A stretch of 48,512 nucleotides of DNA. It comes from a virus. Under the pieces are notes generated by a model, which saw nothing but the letters and a program-made list of their open reading frames with translations, had not been told where the DNA came from and did no database searches. The stretch spans positions 1-48,512 of IMG/VR virus record IMGVR_UViG_3300021168_000006; one strand, given 5' to 3'. Position numbers and translations under genes: made by a program. Numbering within the stretch: the stretch's first letter is position 1; every line of letters starts with the position of its first letter. Below, piece after piece: positions 1 through 6,305 of this stretch.

Positions 1-127
1 CGCATTGAATGGCTGTTGCAGCATCGCAGCTTCTTGATCGGCAAACTCGGATTATCTCAATCAAAGAAGCTCGTTGCCGTAATGAAGTATGACGGGCTAA
101 TAGCGAAGTCTACCTATTGGTGCGATT
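1..127. repeat. terminal direct repeat (circular contig overlap), left copy
   Basis: Bases 1-127 are identical to 48386-48512. An exact 127-base end overlap is what a de Bruijn assembler (k=127) leaves when a contig closes on itself, so the molecule is circular or circularly permuted. The window start is then arbitrary, not a physical end. Confidence 0.95.
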
Positions 128-210
128 GCAGTCACGGTTTGGACGAAGCCATCAAGCAGGCAAAGATTCGCTGGTACGCGGAGCACAATGGAAGGGAGAT
201 TACGCCATGA
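1..210 (+). CDS. hypothetical protein, 3' part (gene crosses the contig junction)
   Basis: This frame is open from the first base and ends with TGA at 208-210. On the circle its start is GTG at 48353, giving about 80 residues beginning MSRDKLSTLAQRIEWLL. The product is small, basic and soluble, with a WCDC pair near the middle. No family is recognised. The following ATG at 207 overlaps its stop, as in a tightly packed operon of small accessory genes. Confidence 0.75.
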   Translation, partial: RIEWLLQHRSFLIGKLGLSQSKKLVAVMKYDGLIAKSTYWCDCSHGLDEAIKQAKIRWYAEHNGREITP

Positions 211-235
211 CCCCCACTAAACCAGTAGATTTGCT

Positions 236-361
236 GTGGAGAAGCTGGTGGAGGCAGGAGATAGTTTGCGTGGCGTTTGCGACATGGAAGGTGCTGATGA
301 TAGCGTGAATCGTTGGGACGCCGCCCTCTCCAGTGCCTCGCAGAAGGAAGGGACAAAGTGA
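236..361 (+). CDS. small hypothetical protein, start uncertain, possible frameshift
   Basis: Two frames compete here. ATG 207 overlaps the previous stop and has a GAAGGGAG ribosome site, but its 33-residue product is unusually Trp-rich. The -1 frame from GTG 236 to TGA 361 encodes a more natural acidic stretch (LVEAGDSLRGVC, then RWDAALSSAS) but has no ribosome site of its own. A real gene may start at 207 and switch frame near 230-236, by an indel or recoding. No canonical slippery heptamer is seen. The stop overlaps the GTG of the next gene. Confidence 0.4.
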   Translation: MEKLVEAGDSLRGVCDMEGADDSVNRWDAALSSASQKEGTK

Positions 362-561
362 GCGACCAGCAGCATTACATCAAAATGCATGGCATGAGCA
401 GCATTGTTTCGTGCTCGATTTACTGGTCTGTAGGTCTGCGCTGCCCTTGGTGTGGACAAGACCCCGAGCCAGGATTCTACGGCACAGGCCAAATGACCTA
501 CGAGACAGCCGAGCGGCGCGAGAGTGGCGCTGAGAAGGAGGCTAATCTTGGCAAGTCCTGA
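358..561 (+). CDS. small zinc-finger-like hypothetical protein
   Basis: A 67-residue protein starting at GTG 358, chosen because it overlaps the preceding stop (GTGA) and follows an AAGGAAGGG ribosome site at about 345-352. It holds one CPWC knuckle near residue 39 plus one upstream Cys, so metal binding is possible but not shown. It is likely translated coupled to its neighbours. Function unknown. Confidence 0.65.
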   Translation: MSDQQHYIKMHGMSSIVSCSIYWSVGLRCPWCGQDPEPGFYGTGQMTYETAERRESGAEKEANLGKS

Positions 562-817
562 AGCGATGAAGGCGGCGCGGGAGCAAGAATCAGTCCTGTT
601 CAAATCTTGGCTGGAAGGCAGCGAATGGTGGGACAGGCTCCTCAGCGCAGACGCCATCAACTTTGCTTTTGAAGCGTGGCTCGTAGCTAAACAGGGCGCT
701 CGGGAGCGCGTGCTGGCGGAAGCGAAGTGGTGGCGGCATCTAGTAATCATGCACGAAGAGTCCTATTTTGCGGTCGAAGGCGATAAGCGCATTAAGCAAA
801 TCGAAGGAGAGCACTAA
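548..817 (+). CDS. hypothetical protein, 89 aa
   Basis: The TTG at 548 is preferred because a strong AAGGAGG lies six bases upstream (535-541). The product is charged and rich in Trp and Ala (paired WW at two places) and looks alpha-helical. It overlaps the end of the previous gene by 14 bases. Not recognised. Confidence 0.65.
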   Translation: MASPEAMKAAREQESVLFKSWLEGSEWWDRLLSADAINFAFEAWLVAKQGARERVLAEAKWWRHLVIMHEESYFAVEGDKRIKQIEGEH

Positions 818-820
818 GCC

Positions 821-1033
821 ATGAGCTACAAGATCGAGCGAGCGAAAATGATTCTAGCTGTAGGGGGTACGATTAGTGTCATCGCTATTTTGCTGATGCT
901 CTGCGGCTGCGGCCCGAGGCACTATCAAGCGCATCCGAACGGGCCTCCGGTGCCGAGCTATAACAACAAGTGCGACATGGACGGGTGGAGGTATGAGTTC
1001 CCCGGTCATTGCGTGAAGGACAAAGAGCAATGA
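821..1033 (+). CDS. small lipoprotein or membrane protein
   Basis: A 70-residue protein with ribosome site AAGGAGAG ahead of ATG 821. Residues 10-28 are a hydrophobic segment ending in LMLCGC, which fits a lipobox with the second Cys as acylation site. The short polar, Pro-rich remainder would be periplasmic and has two more Cys. It could be a lipoprotein or simply an N-anchored membrane peptide. Its stop overlaps the start of the nuclease gene. Confidence 0.65.
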   Translation: MSYKIERAKMILAVGGTISVIAILLMLCGCGPRHYQAHPNGPPVPSYNNKCDMDGWRYEFPGHCVKDKEQ

Positions 1034-2046
1034 GCGAACCCAAGCCTTTTTCTTTCTATGAGATTCAACCAAACGGCAAGATTCTTTTCTTCGTTGACGC
1101 CAGCTTGCTGAAAAGCTTCTCTCATTGCGAAGCATATTTCTACCTCAAGCATGTCAAAAACATTCGCCAAAAAGGAACAGCGATTACCAAACCCTTCCCG
1201 ATGGCTATAGGCTCTTGGTGGTCTGACGTCATGGAGGCGTTTTACAACTCGCTCCGTGACAAGCGAGAGCTCGGCCTACAAGACATACAAGACATTGCGC
1301 TTACCGCATGGGCTTCAAACGGCTTGGAGGCTTGCGCTTTGGCGGAGCCCGATAAGTTCGCGCAATTCGGGGACATCGCCGGTGCTGTCTTGATGCTCAA
1401 AGACTACTACGAATCTCAATACCTTATCGACAAACACAACTGGAAGGTCGTGTCGGTTGAGGAGGGGTTTGGACTGAAGAAAGAGGTGTTCATTGGAGAA
1501 ACACCAAGGGTCGTTGTCTATTGGGTCGGTCGACCTGATCTTGTTGTTGTCGAGAACGAACGACTTACTCCTGTCGACCACAAAACTGTCTCACGAATCG
1601 ACGGCTTTACAACAAGTCGTTACAAACCATCTACTCAAATGTCTGGGTACACATATTCATGCGAAGTCATCGCAAAATCCCTTGGTTACGGAGTTAGAGT
1701 CGATAGGTGCATCGTTAATATCTGTTCGCGCGCGAGACCTACTGACAAGCCTCGAAGCGGCCAGAAAAGACCTCGCTTTATTCGAGCTTACCCTAACTTC
1801 ACTCGTGAGGAAATCGAGGAGTGGAGACGTAACGTCGTTGGAATCTGCGAGCGGATAGCGCAGAATCTTCGCTCGAATGAATGGACTTGGATGGAGACAT
1901 CCTGCCACAACTTCTACATGCGTCCCTGTGACTACCTAAAGCTTCACAGCGCAACACCATCTTCGCGAGATATCATCCTTGCAGCCGATTTTGCAGAGGG
2001 GCGTCCTTGGAAGCCCTACGAACCTACGAAAGAAGTGGAGGATTGA
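1030..2046 (+). CDS. PD-(D/E)XK superfamily nuclease (RecB/Cas4-like)
   Basis: A 338-residue protein; ATG 1030 overlaps the previous stop. The nuclease core is visible as GRPDL (D170) followed by PVDHKT (D183, K185), the D-x(n)-D-x-K signature of the PD-(D/E)XK fold, then a QMSGY segment typical of the RecB-type helix. An N-terminal SFSHCEAYFYLKHV segment resembles the first conserved helix of Cas4/RecB nucleases. It lies directly upstream of an ATPase and a DUF669-like protein, an order common in phage recombination-replication modules, so a role in DNA end processing is inferred. Confidence 0.8.
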   Translation: MSEPKPFSFYEIQPNGKILFFVDASLLKSFSHCEAYFYLKHVKNIRQKGTAITKPFPMAIGSWWSDVMEAFYNSLRDKRELGLQDIQDIALTAWASNGLEACALAEPDKFAQFGDIAGAVLMLKDYYESQYLIDKHNWKVVSVEEGFGLKKEVFIGETPRVVVYWVGRPDLVVVENERLTPVDHKTVSRIDGFTTSRYKPSTQMSGYTYSCEVIAKSLGYGVRVDRCIVNICSRARPTDKPRSGQKRPRFIRAYPNFTREEIEEWRRNVVGICERIAQNLRSNEWTWMETSCHNFYMRPCDYLKLHSATPSSRDIILAADFAEGRPWKPYEPTKEVED

Positions 2047-2915
2047 TGCCAACAGAAATGCGTATTATGGCCGAAGAGCCGCCAGTAGCAAAGCTTAAAA
2101 TCGCTCTGGTAGGGAAGGAGAAGAACGGCAAGTCGCGTCTTGCCTCAACAGGCCGACCAAACGTCTTGGTGCATGACTTCGACAATCGTGCCGAAGCCTT
2201 GCAGGGCCGAAAGGGTGTCTACGTCATTTCTTACGTTGAACCTCAATGGCCGAAACAGCCCGAAGCGGCTCAGAAGTTCCTGGACAATCTAGCAAAACTT
2301 GAAGATTCGTTGGACCTTCACGACCTTGGATTCAAATGCCCGAAGGGAACACTCGTCGGTACGAACGTGATCGATTCCATCCAAACCTTCGGCAAAGCTT
2401 TTCAGAACTATGCTCTTTACGGTCAAAAAGACATTCGACGCGAAATTACCTTTGGAGGGATGAAAGTGTTCCTTCCAGGAGGTTGGGACGCCTGGAATGC
2501 AGAAATGGTCCCTGTGGAAAACTGCGTTCTGCGTACTTTGGCATTACCAACCGATACCATCATCGTTCTACACGAAACAGCTGAGGAAACCGCCGATTCG
2601 ACCTCTGAAAAGCCACGCTTTTCGGGACGTGTAGGGGTATTCCCTGTACGCTATCAACGACTCATCAAGTATTTTAATGAGCTATGGCGTGTGAAGCTTG
2701 TTCAACAAACCGTCAACCAGAAGCTCGTCTATCTACCGAAGGTATTTCCTTTTCCGAACTACGAATTTGATAGCGCGACGGCGTTGCTCCTCGACCAAGA
2801 GGAAAACCCAAGCATCGTCGAGATGATTGCGAAGCACGAACAACGCTTGAAGTCAAATGGCCTTCTGCCCTCCGAAGGGGCGAAGAAACAACTACCTGCA
2901 ACTGTAAAACTCTAA
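2046..2915 (+). CDS. AAA/RecA-like phage nucleotide-binding ATPase
   Basis: A 289-residue protein; ATG 2046 shares one base with the upstream stop and follows GTGGAGG. Residues 23-30 (GKEKNGKS) form a Walker A loop. VLVHDFDNR soon after and IIVLHET further on fit the Walker B and sensor strands of the RecA-like fold. Phage ATPases of this size between a RecB-like nuclease and a DUF669 protein usually act as single-strand annealing or recombination ATPases; that role is inferred from context. Confidence 0.72.
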   Translation: MPTEMRIMAEEPPVAKLKIALVGKEKNGKSRLASTGRPNVLVHDFDNRAEALQGRKGVYVISYVEPQWPKQPEAAQKFLDNLAKLEDSLDLHDLGFKCPKGTLVGTNVIDSIQTFGKAFQNYALYGQKDIRREITFGGMKVFLPGGWDAWNAEMVPVENCVLRTLALPTDTIIVLHETAEETADSTSEKPRFSGRVGVFPVRYQRLIKYFNELWRVKLVQQTVNQKLVYLPKVFPFPNYEFDSATALLLDQEENPSIVEMIAKHEQRLKSNGLLPSEGAKKQLPATVKL

Positions 2916-2931
2916 AAAGGAGAATCACGAA

Positions 2932-3390
2932 ATGCCGAAGTTGACTGCATCAAAAGAAGAAGTAAAAGGACTACCAGCGATGAGCGAGGGTATGCTAACC
3001 GTTCGACTGGACGGTTTCGAGCCTCGTTTGTCGAAGGACAAAGGTTCGGTTAACCTTCGTCCTGTTCTCAAGGTTATTAACCACGCCGAGTATAACGACC
3101 GGCGTGTGTTCGAAAATCTCAACACGAAGGGGAAGTGGGTCTGGAAAGACTTCTGCCACGCCTTCGGGGTGCCGATGGCCGCGGACGCGGCAGGGGACTT
3201 CGAGTTCCCTGGTGAGTTCGACGGTCCCGAAGACCAGCCGGACAAGTGGCAGTATCGTGGGCCACTTCTCGGACAGCAAGCACAACTCTATGTCATTCAA
3301 TCGGGTGACAACGGAAACAACAACGCGATTAAGTACTATGTCTGCAAAATCGCCGGCTGTGTCGAGAAGCACTCGTCAAACCTGGCGTAG
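2932..3390 (+). CDS. DUF669-like protein, putative ssDNA-binding protein
   Basis: A 152-residue protein with a strong AAAAAGGAG site before ATG 2932. The order LRPVLKVINHAEYNDRRVFENLNTKGKWVWKDF, split by short loops, matches the DUF669-type proteins found beside phage recombination ATPases, which are thought to bind single-stranded DNA. The middle is acidic (FEFPGEFDGPEDQP). The family assignment comes from pattern and position; no catalytic residues are expected. Confidence 0.6.
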   Translation: MPKLTASKEEVKGLPAMSEGMLTVRLDGFEPRLSKDKGSVNLRPVLKVINHAEYNDRRVFENLNTKGKWVWKDFCHAFGVPMAADAAGDFEFPGEFDGPEDQPDKWQYRGPLLGQQAQLYVIQSGDNGNNNAIKYYVCKIAGCVEKHSSNLA

Positions 3391-3552
3391 CAAAAGCTTG
3401 CTCCGGTTGGCCTCTAGCGCATCTAGGCCACATCCCACCGAGAGCAAAGTCGGAGTCTGGTACGGCTGACATTCCGTAGGATTACGCCTCGTCCCTCCGA
3501 TATTACAGTGCGTAAAGACTGACATAGTACGCCAAAATTTTAGGAGTCAATT
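3391..3552 (+). other. intergenic gap with weak hairpin
   Basis: This 162-base gap separates the recombination genes from the next operon segment. TGGCC and CTAG around 3400-3425 are mirrored by CTAGGCCA, giving a bulged hairpin, but no T-run follows, so it is a poor intrinsic terminator. No tRNA or convincing promoter was seen. Confidence 0.35.
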
Positions 3553-3882
3553 ATGTGTGAAGTCTGCAACGACGAAGCTAAAAGCGAAGAAGTAGGAGTC
3601 GCTGCCATTCCGGGAGTTCCATGCTCGATAAGCTGGTGTCGAAGCTGTCTTGAGCATGAAGCTTTTCCTTCGTGGGTGTTCGATCACGACTTTATCTATG
3701 TCGCAGAAGGAAATCTCGAAGGACTCAACGACTGGGCAAAGCAAAGAGTTACATGGGCCGACGGGAAATATATTGGCTTTCTCGAATACATAAAGAGAAT
3801 CACTCCAGAACAAATTCAAACTGAATTACTTAAATATCGAGACGCTGCCGAAGCCGCACAACGGGATTACTATGGAAGCTGA
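3553..3882 (+). CDS. CxxC zinc-ribbon-like hypothetical protein
   Basis: A 109-residue protein with ribosome site TAGGAG before ATG 3553. It starts MCEVCNDE and has a second WCRSC pair near residues 28-32, so two CxxC knuckles could bind one zinc. The acidic C-terminal half is probably helical. Its last 11 bases overlap the methyltransferase gene. Function unknown. Confidence 0.7.
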   Translation: MCEVCNDEAKSEEVGVAAIPGVPCSISWCRSCLEHEAFPSWVFDHDFIYVAEGNLEGLNDWAKQRVTWADGKYIGFLEYIKRITPEQIQTELLKYRDAAEAAQRDYYGS

Positions 3883-5170
3883 ACAGCTGAGCATCGACCA
3901 AGTAATCGTCGGAGACCGCGTTCGAAAGGACTTCGGCAACCTCGACGAGCTTTGTAATTCCATTACCTCGGTAGGGTTGATTCAACCTATTGTAATCACC
4001 CGAGACCTACAGCTCATCGCCGGTGAGCGGCGCTTACGCGCGTTGAAGAAAATAGGCGTCAAGGAGCTTATTCATGGCAAACTCTTTATCTTTAACGACG
4101 AGCAAGACAAGCTCAAACTCCAAGCGATGGAAATCGAAGAGAACGTCAAAAGGAAGGAACTCAGTTGGCAAGAAACAATCCTTGCCAAGAAACGCCTTCT
4201 TGAAGTTATGGTGCAGATACACGGCGTCGCTCGGCCCGGCTATCCTAGCCGAAGCGATCAACTTGGAATCACGAGTGCGGGATTTGGTATCAACAAACTC
4301 GCTGCACTTCTTGGCGAGTCAAACGCCCAAACTTCAAAAGATATCGAGCTTGCTAATCTCATTGAACAGGTCCCTCAGCTACGAGCAGCCGAAACCAAAG
4401 AAGCCGCGCGTAGGCAAGTCTCGCTCGCGATGACGGTCGCGACTGCGACGCAGCAGCAGGCTTTGAACCCTCCGAAGACGGACCAGAAGTGGGAATTATT
4501 CCCTGGAGACTTCGTTAACAATGTTAACAATATCGAACCGGCAAGTGTTGATTTTGTCGTTGTTGACCCCCCATACGGAGAGGACACTCAAGGCATGGGG
4601 CCAAACTCGAAGCAACTTATCGCCAACCCGTTCAACGACAGTTTGGCCTCCACTAGAGATTTATACATTCTCATGGCTAATGCAGCATGGAGAGTTCTTC
4701 GAGAGAATCGCTTTTCGGCATTCTTTTTTGGATTTGCGGTCTATTCCGACCTCGTTACCGCTTTGCAGGCTACAGGATTCCAAGTCGATTTAACACCTTT
4801 GATTTGGGTTAAGAATACCGTCATAAACACCACTCCCTACACCCGCTACGGTCGTTCCTACGAACCGATACTAATCGCTCGCAAAGGCGAGCCTAAGCTA
4901 ATGAGGCCATCGCAGCGTGATGTTATTGCTGTGCAGAACGTTATAACGCGAGGTACTCAAGAACAAAAGTTCTATCAAGCCCAAAAGCCTGTCGAGCTTA
5001 TCGAAAAGCTCATTCTTGACATGTCGCCTCCTGGCTCAACGGTGTGTGATTTCTGCGCTGGTAGTGGGACTACAGGCGTAGCTGCGCTGAAGAATGGACG
5101 ACGTGTTGTTCTTTTCGAGAAAGACGTTGTGGCCTGTAACATAATCAAAGCGAGGCTTGGTGCTCTATGA
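3872..5170 (+). CDS. ParB-like domain fused to N6/N4 DNA methyltransferase
   Basis: A 432-residue two-domain protein. Residues 1-100 are a ParB N-terminal/Srx-like domain (LCNSITSVGLIQPIVI, then AGERRLRALKKIG with GERR at 51-54). The C-terminal part is an amino-methyltransferase with motif IV DPPY at 232-235 and the AdoMet-binding motif DFCAGSGTTG at 393-402; motif IV before motif I marks the beta class. Such fusions are common orphan phage methyltransferases and probably modify adenine N6 or cytosine N4 to evade host restriction. No cognate endonuclease is nearby. A GTTAAC-N3-GTTAAC palindrome lies inside the gene at 4514-4528. Confidence 0.88.
   Translation: MEAEQLSIDQVIVGDRVRKDFGNLDELCNSITSVGLIQPIVITRDLQLIAGERRLRALKKIGVKELIHGKLFIFNDEQDKLKLQAMEIEENVKRKELSWQETILAKKRLLEVMVQIHGVARPGYPSRSDQLGITSAGFGINKLAALLGESNAQTSKDIELANLIEQVPQLRAAETKEAARRQVSLAMTVATATQQQALNPPKTDQKWELFPGDFVNNVNNIEPASVDFVVVDPPYGEDTQGMGPNSKQLIANPFNDSLASTRDLYILMANAAWRVLRENRFSAFFFGFAVYSDLVTALQATGFQVDLTPLIWVKNTVINTTPYTRYGRSYEPILIARKGEPKLMRPSQRDVIAVQNVITRGTQEQKFYQAQKPVELIEKLILDMSPPGSTVCDFCAGSGTTGVAALKNGRRVVLFEKDVVACNIIKARLGAL
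4514..4528. repeat. dispersed palindrome site 1 (GTTAAC-N3-GTTAAC)
   Basis: Two perfect GTTAAC half sites separated by AAT, inside the ParB-methyltransferase gene between its two domains. This is one of nine copies in the genome. Confidence 0.7.
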
Positions 5171-5493
5171 TATATCTTACCACTCCCTATTCGAGCAAGA
5201 ACCCTGTCATAATGGAAGAGCGTTTCGAGAAGGCTTCGGAGATAAACGCACGACTAATGAATCAAGGTCTCGTTGTGTACTCTCCAATAGCTCATTGCCA
5301 CCCTCTTGCAATGAAGTACGGACTTCCAACAAATTGGGAATTCTGGAAACACTTTGACGAGGACTTGATTGCAAGAAGCGAAAAACTTCTCGTTGTGAAG
5401 ATGGAAGGATGGGAGACGAGTGTCGGTGTTCAAGCTGAGATCCAATATGCAAGGTCCATCGGAAAGCCTATCGAGTTTATGGAGCCTTTATGA
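5167..5493 (+). CDS. DUF1937 / nucleoside 2-deoxyribosyltransferase-like protein
   Basis: A 108-residue protein whose ATG overlaps the upstream stop. The opening YLTTPYSS, then VYSPIAHCHPLA, and the late WETSVGVQAEIQYARSIGKP match DUF1937, which shares the nucleoside 2-deoxyribosyltransferase fold. These enzymes exchange bases on deoxynucleosides; a phage copy may adjust nucleotide pools or process nucleosides for modified DNA. The exact substrate cannot be read from the sequence. Confidence 0.7.
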   Translation: MIYLTTPYSSKNPVIMEERFEKASEINARLMNQGLVVYSPIAHCHPLAMKYGLPTNWEFWKHFDEDLIARSEKLLVVKMEGWETSVGVQAEIQYARSIGKPIEFMEPL

Positions 5494-5909
5494 TAACCGT
5501 AAGTATAATCACAATTCCACATCACGAGCAGAGATATGACACTGTTGGTGATTGGACATTCATCCGCGAAACCGGAGCACTTCACATCCGTGTCAGCGAC
5601 CTCAATAACTGGCGCTACGAACTCCTCGTCGGCGTGCACGAACTTGTCGAAGCCTTACTATGCTCACACGCCGGCATCAAACAAGAAATTGTCGACACCT
5701 TTGACTTTAACTACAAAGGCGATGAAGAGCCCGGCGACGACTATAAATGTCCGTACAGCGGACCTCATTGCATCGCAACCGGCGTTGAGCGTGTGCTTGC
5801 AGCGGTGATGGGTGTTTCATGGTCGAAATACGAAAAAACGCTCGACAACCTACCGAAGTGGAAGGAGAAGAATGTCATCCCAAACGACCCAACCTCAATC
5901 GCCGACTGA
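5490..5909 (+). CDS. hypothetical protein with HExxE motif
   Basis: A 139-residue protein with a 4-base overlap to the previous gene. The central helix GVHELVEALLCSH (residues 48-60) holds H50, E51 and E54 and resembles a metal-binding helix, with H60 close by. It is not a proven peptidase, since the classical HExxH is absent. A CPYSGPHC segment follows. Function unknown. Confidence 0.68.
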   Translation: MITVSIITIPHHEQRYDTVGDWTFIRETGALHIRVSDLNNWRYELLVGVHELVEALLCSHAGIKQEIVDTFDFNYKGDEEPGDDYKCPYSGPHCIATGVERVLAAVMGVSWSKYEKTLDNLPKWKEKNVIPNDPTSIAD

Positions 5910-6090
5910 GGGGCTCTTTACCTGTACGATGAAGTGTGCTATTTGCTTGAAGGTTCTCGGAACGCAGAAGCACATTCCTCATAGTCGCTTTAGCGGCGAA
6001 CCCGTTCGTTGGTCGACCATCAAAGCGAACTACATCCCTTGCGTTGAACATCCCGACTACGGCTTCGTAGTAGAATGGAGTCCGGAATGA
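5872..6090 (+). CDS. small zinc-ribbon hypothetical protein
   Basis: A 72-residue protein. ATG 5872 is chosen for its AAGGAGAAG site; a longer in-frame extension lacks one. CTMKCAICLK carries a CxxC, and a later CVEHPDYG may complete a metal site. It overlaps the previous gene by 38 bases. Not recognised. Confidence 0.62.
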   Translation: MSSQTTQPQSPTEGLFTCTMKCAICLKVLGTQKHIPHSRFSGEPVRWSTIKANYIPCVEHPDYGFVVEWSPE

Positions 6091-6305
6091 GTCTCTTTAA
6101 CGAGACAGGCCATGCGTCAATCGATGATAGAAACACCGAAGCTATCCGTCTTATCGACGAACTTGCGACTCAAACCGAGATGATGCAATCTCATGAACGT
6201 AAGTTCGTCGAGGACATGAACGACCGTCAAACTCGTAACGAACTTCGTTGCTCCGGCAAACAGCTTTTCTGGCTCCGTGATTTGTATCAGAAATACTGCC
6301 TCTAA
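6087..6305 (+). CDS. hypothetical protein, 72 aa
   Basis: ATG 6087 overlaps the previous stop and follows TGGAG. The charged helical product ends in SGKQLFWLRDLYQKYCL, a pattern seen in short phage replication-associated proteins. Its stop codon shares its last base with the start of the polymerase gene, so it is likely co-translated. Function unknown. Confidence 0.65.
   Translation: MSLFNETGHASIDDRNTEAIRLIDELATQTEMMQSHERKFVEDMNDRQTRNELRCSGKQLFWLRDLYQKYCL

Noticed and set aside
217-750. 177-codon minus-strand frame over the left small genes
   Set aside because: Opposite strand of several coupled genes with their own ribosome sites; Ser/Ala-rich shadow composition.
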